A stretch of 64,000 nucleotides of DNA from an uncultured Eubacterium sp. (GTDB lineage Bacteria > Bacillota > Clostridia > Lachnospirales > Lachnospiraceae), in assembly GCA_947178105.1 (NCBI GenBank), contig CAMWXD010000010.1:24730-88729 (forward strand), given 5' to 3'. Under the pieces are notes generated by a model. It did not search any database, was not told the DNA's origin, and saw only the letters and a program-made list of their open reading frames with translations. A program made the position numbers and the translations under genes. Positions 63,819-64,000 of this stretch are shown here, in pieces. Each line of letters opens with the position of its first letter. The stretch's first letter is position 1.

Positions 63819-64000
63819 TATAGTATTGGGAATTTCAAAAAACTAACAGTATTTACGCTGCTTTTTATAAAAATCGTGTCAGTTGTAGAGAGTAAAACAG
63901 CAATTTGAAGGAATGTCAAAATCAAAAAATCACATTCTGTTATGTTACTTGAGAGTAAAAAGTTTATATGCTTAAGAAGCCAGTAAATCCTCACAGATTT
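63819..64000. other. AT-rich end of window, no gene seen
   Basis: No frame with a ribosome site, hairpin terminator or known repeat is visible. It may be the leader of a gene beyond the edge or further decayed transporter sequence. Confidence 0.4.

Overview
The window reads as the chromosome of an anaerobic, low-to-mid GC Firmicute, most likely a gut Lachnospiraceae (Clostridia). Supporting signs are the strong AGGAGG-type ribosome binding sites, several BlaI/M56 pairs, a GPH sugar transporter with cytoplasmic glycosidases, SpoIID, ATP-dependent PEP carboxykinase and short intergenic regions. I found no rRNA, tRNA, T-box, riboswitch or CRISPR array. This is a family-level impression from gene content, not a measured placement.

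Layout. 1-6.1 kb: a truncated secreted InlB-repeat protein, an EF-G-like GTPase, and tyrA-aroA of aromatic amino acid synthesis. 6.1-9.9 kb: a PilZ protein, then an SH3b protein, response regulator and unusual histidine kinase reading as one unit. 10-12.5 kb: a first BlaI-BlaR pair. 12.8-18.2 kb: a glycan-use locus (GH43, GH5, GPH transporter, divergent AraC regulator). 18.2-26.6 kb: one minus-strand series running two-component system, Bce-type ABC transporter, a PheS/PheT-like pair stripped of key catalytic and editing parts, queA. 26.7-30.8 kb: a possible BECR-type nuclease, an orphan BlaI, YihY and SpoIID. 30.8-32 kb: an AT-rich, nearly gene-free stretch with repeats.

32-37.4 kb: pckA, divergent citrate synthase and a CheY/CheX-like pair. 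37.4-46.9 kb: amino acid synthesis (thrC, leuCD with LysR, ilvNC) mixed with an AP2-domain protein, a sugar-binding lipoprotein and a GNAT. 46.9-49.6 kb: a second BlaI-BlaR pair. 49.6-55.1 kb: a TetR-controlled operon SCP2, hydrolase, stand-alone condensation domain, acyl carrier protein, adenylating enzyme. 55.1-64 kb: a Uma2 protein, cysK, an MBOAT/DHHW acylation locus, a phosphoesterase, an ATPase-nuclease protein, a structured MITE-like element sitting in a small gene, a maltose-type acetyltransferase and a MATE transporter remnant.

The most unusual system is at 18.2-26.6 kb. The transporter permease stop and the PheS-like start overlap as ATGA. The PheS-like protein lacks the class II motif 2 and motif 3 arginines and an internal block. 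The PheT-like partner lacks the EMAP tRNA-binding domain and most of the editing domain. Both frames are intact, which suggests a retained non-aminoacylating PheRS paralogue tied to a peptide-sensing or detoxifying transporter. The TetR-controlled ACP/condensation operon is the second candidate, and the MITE-like element with its direct repeats is the third.
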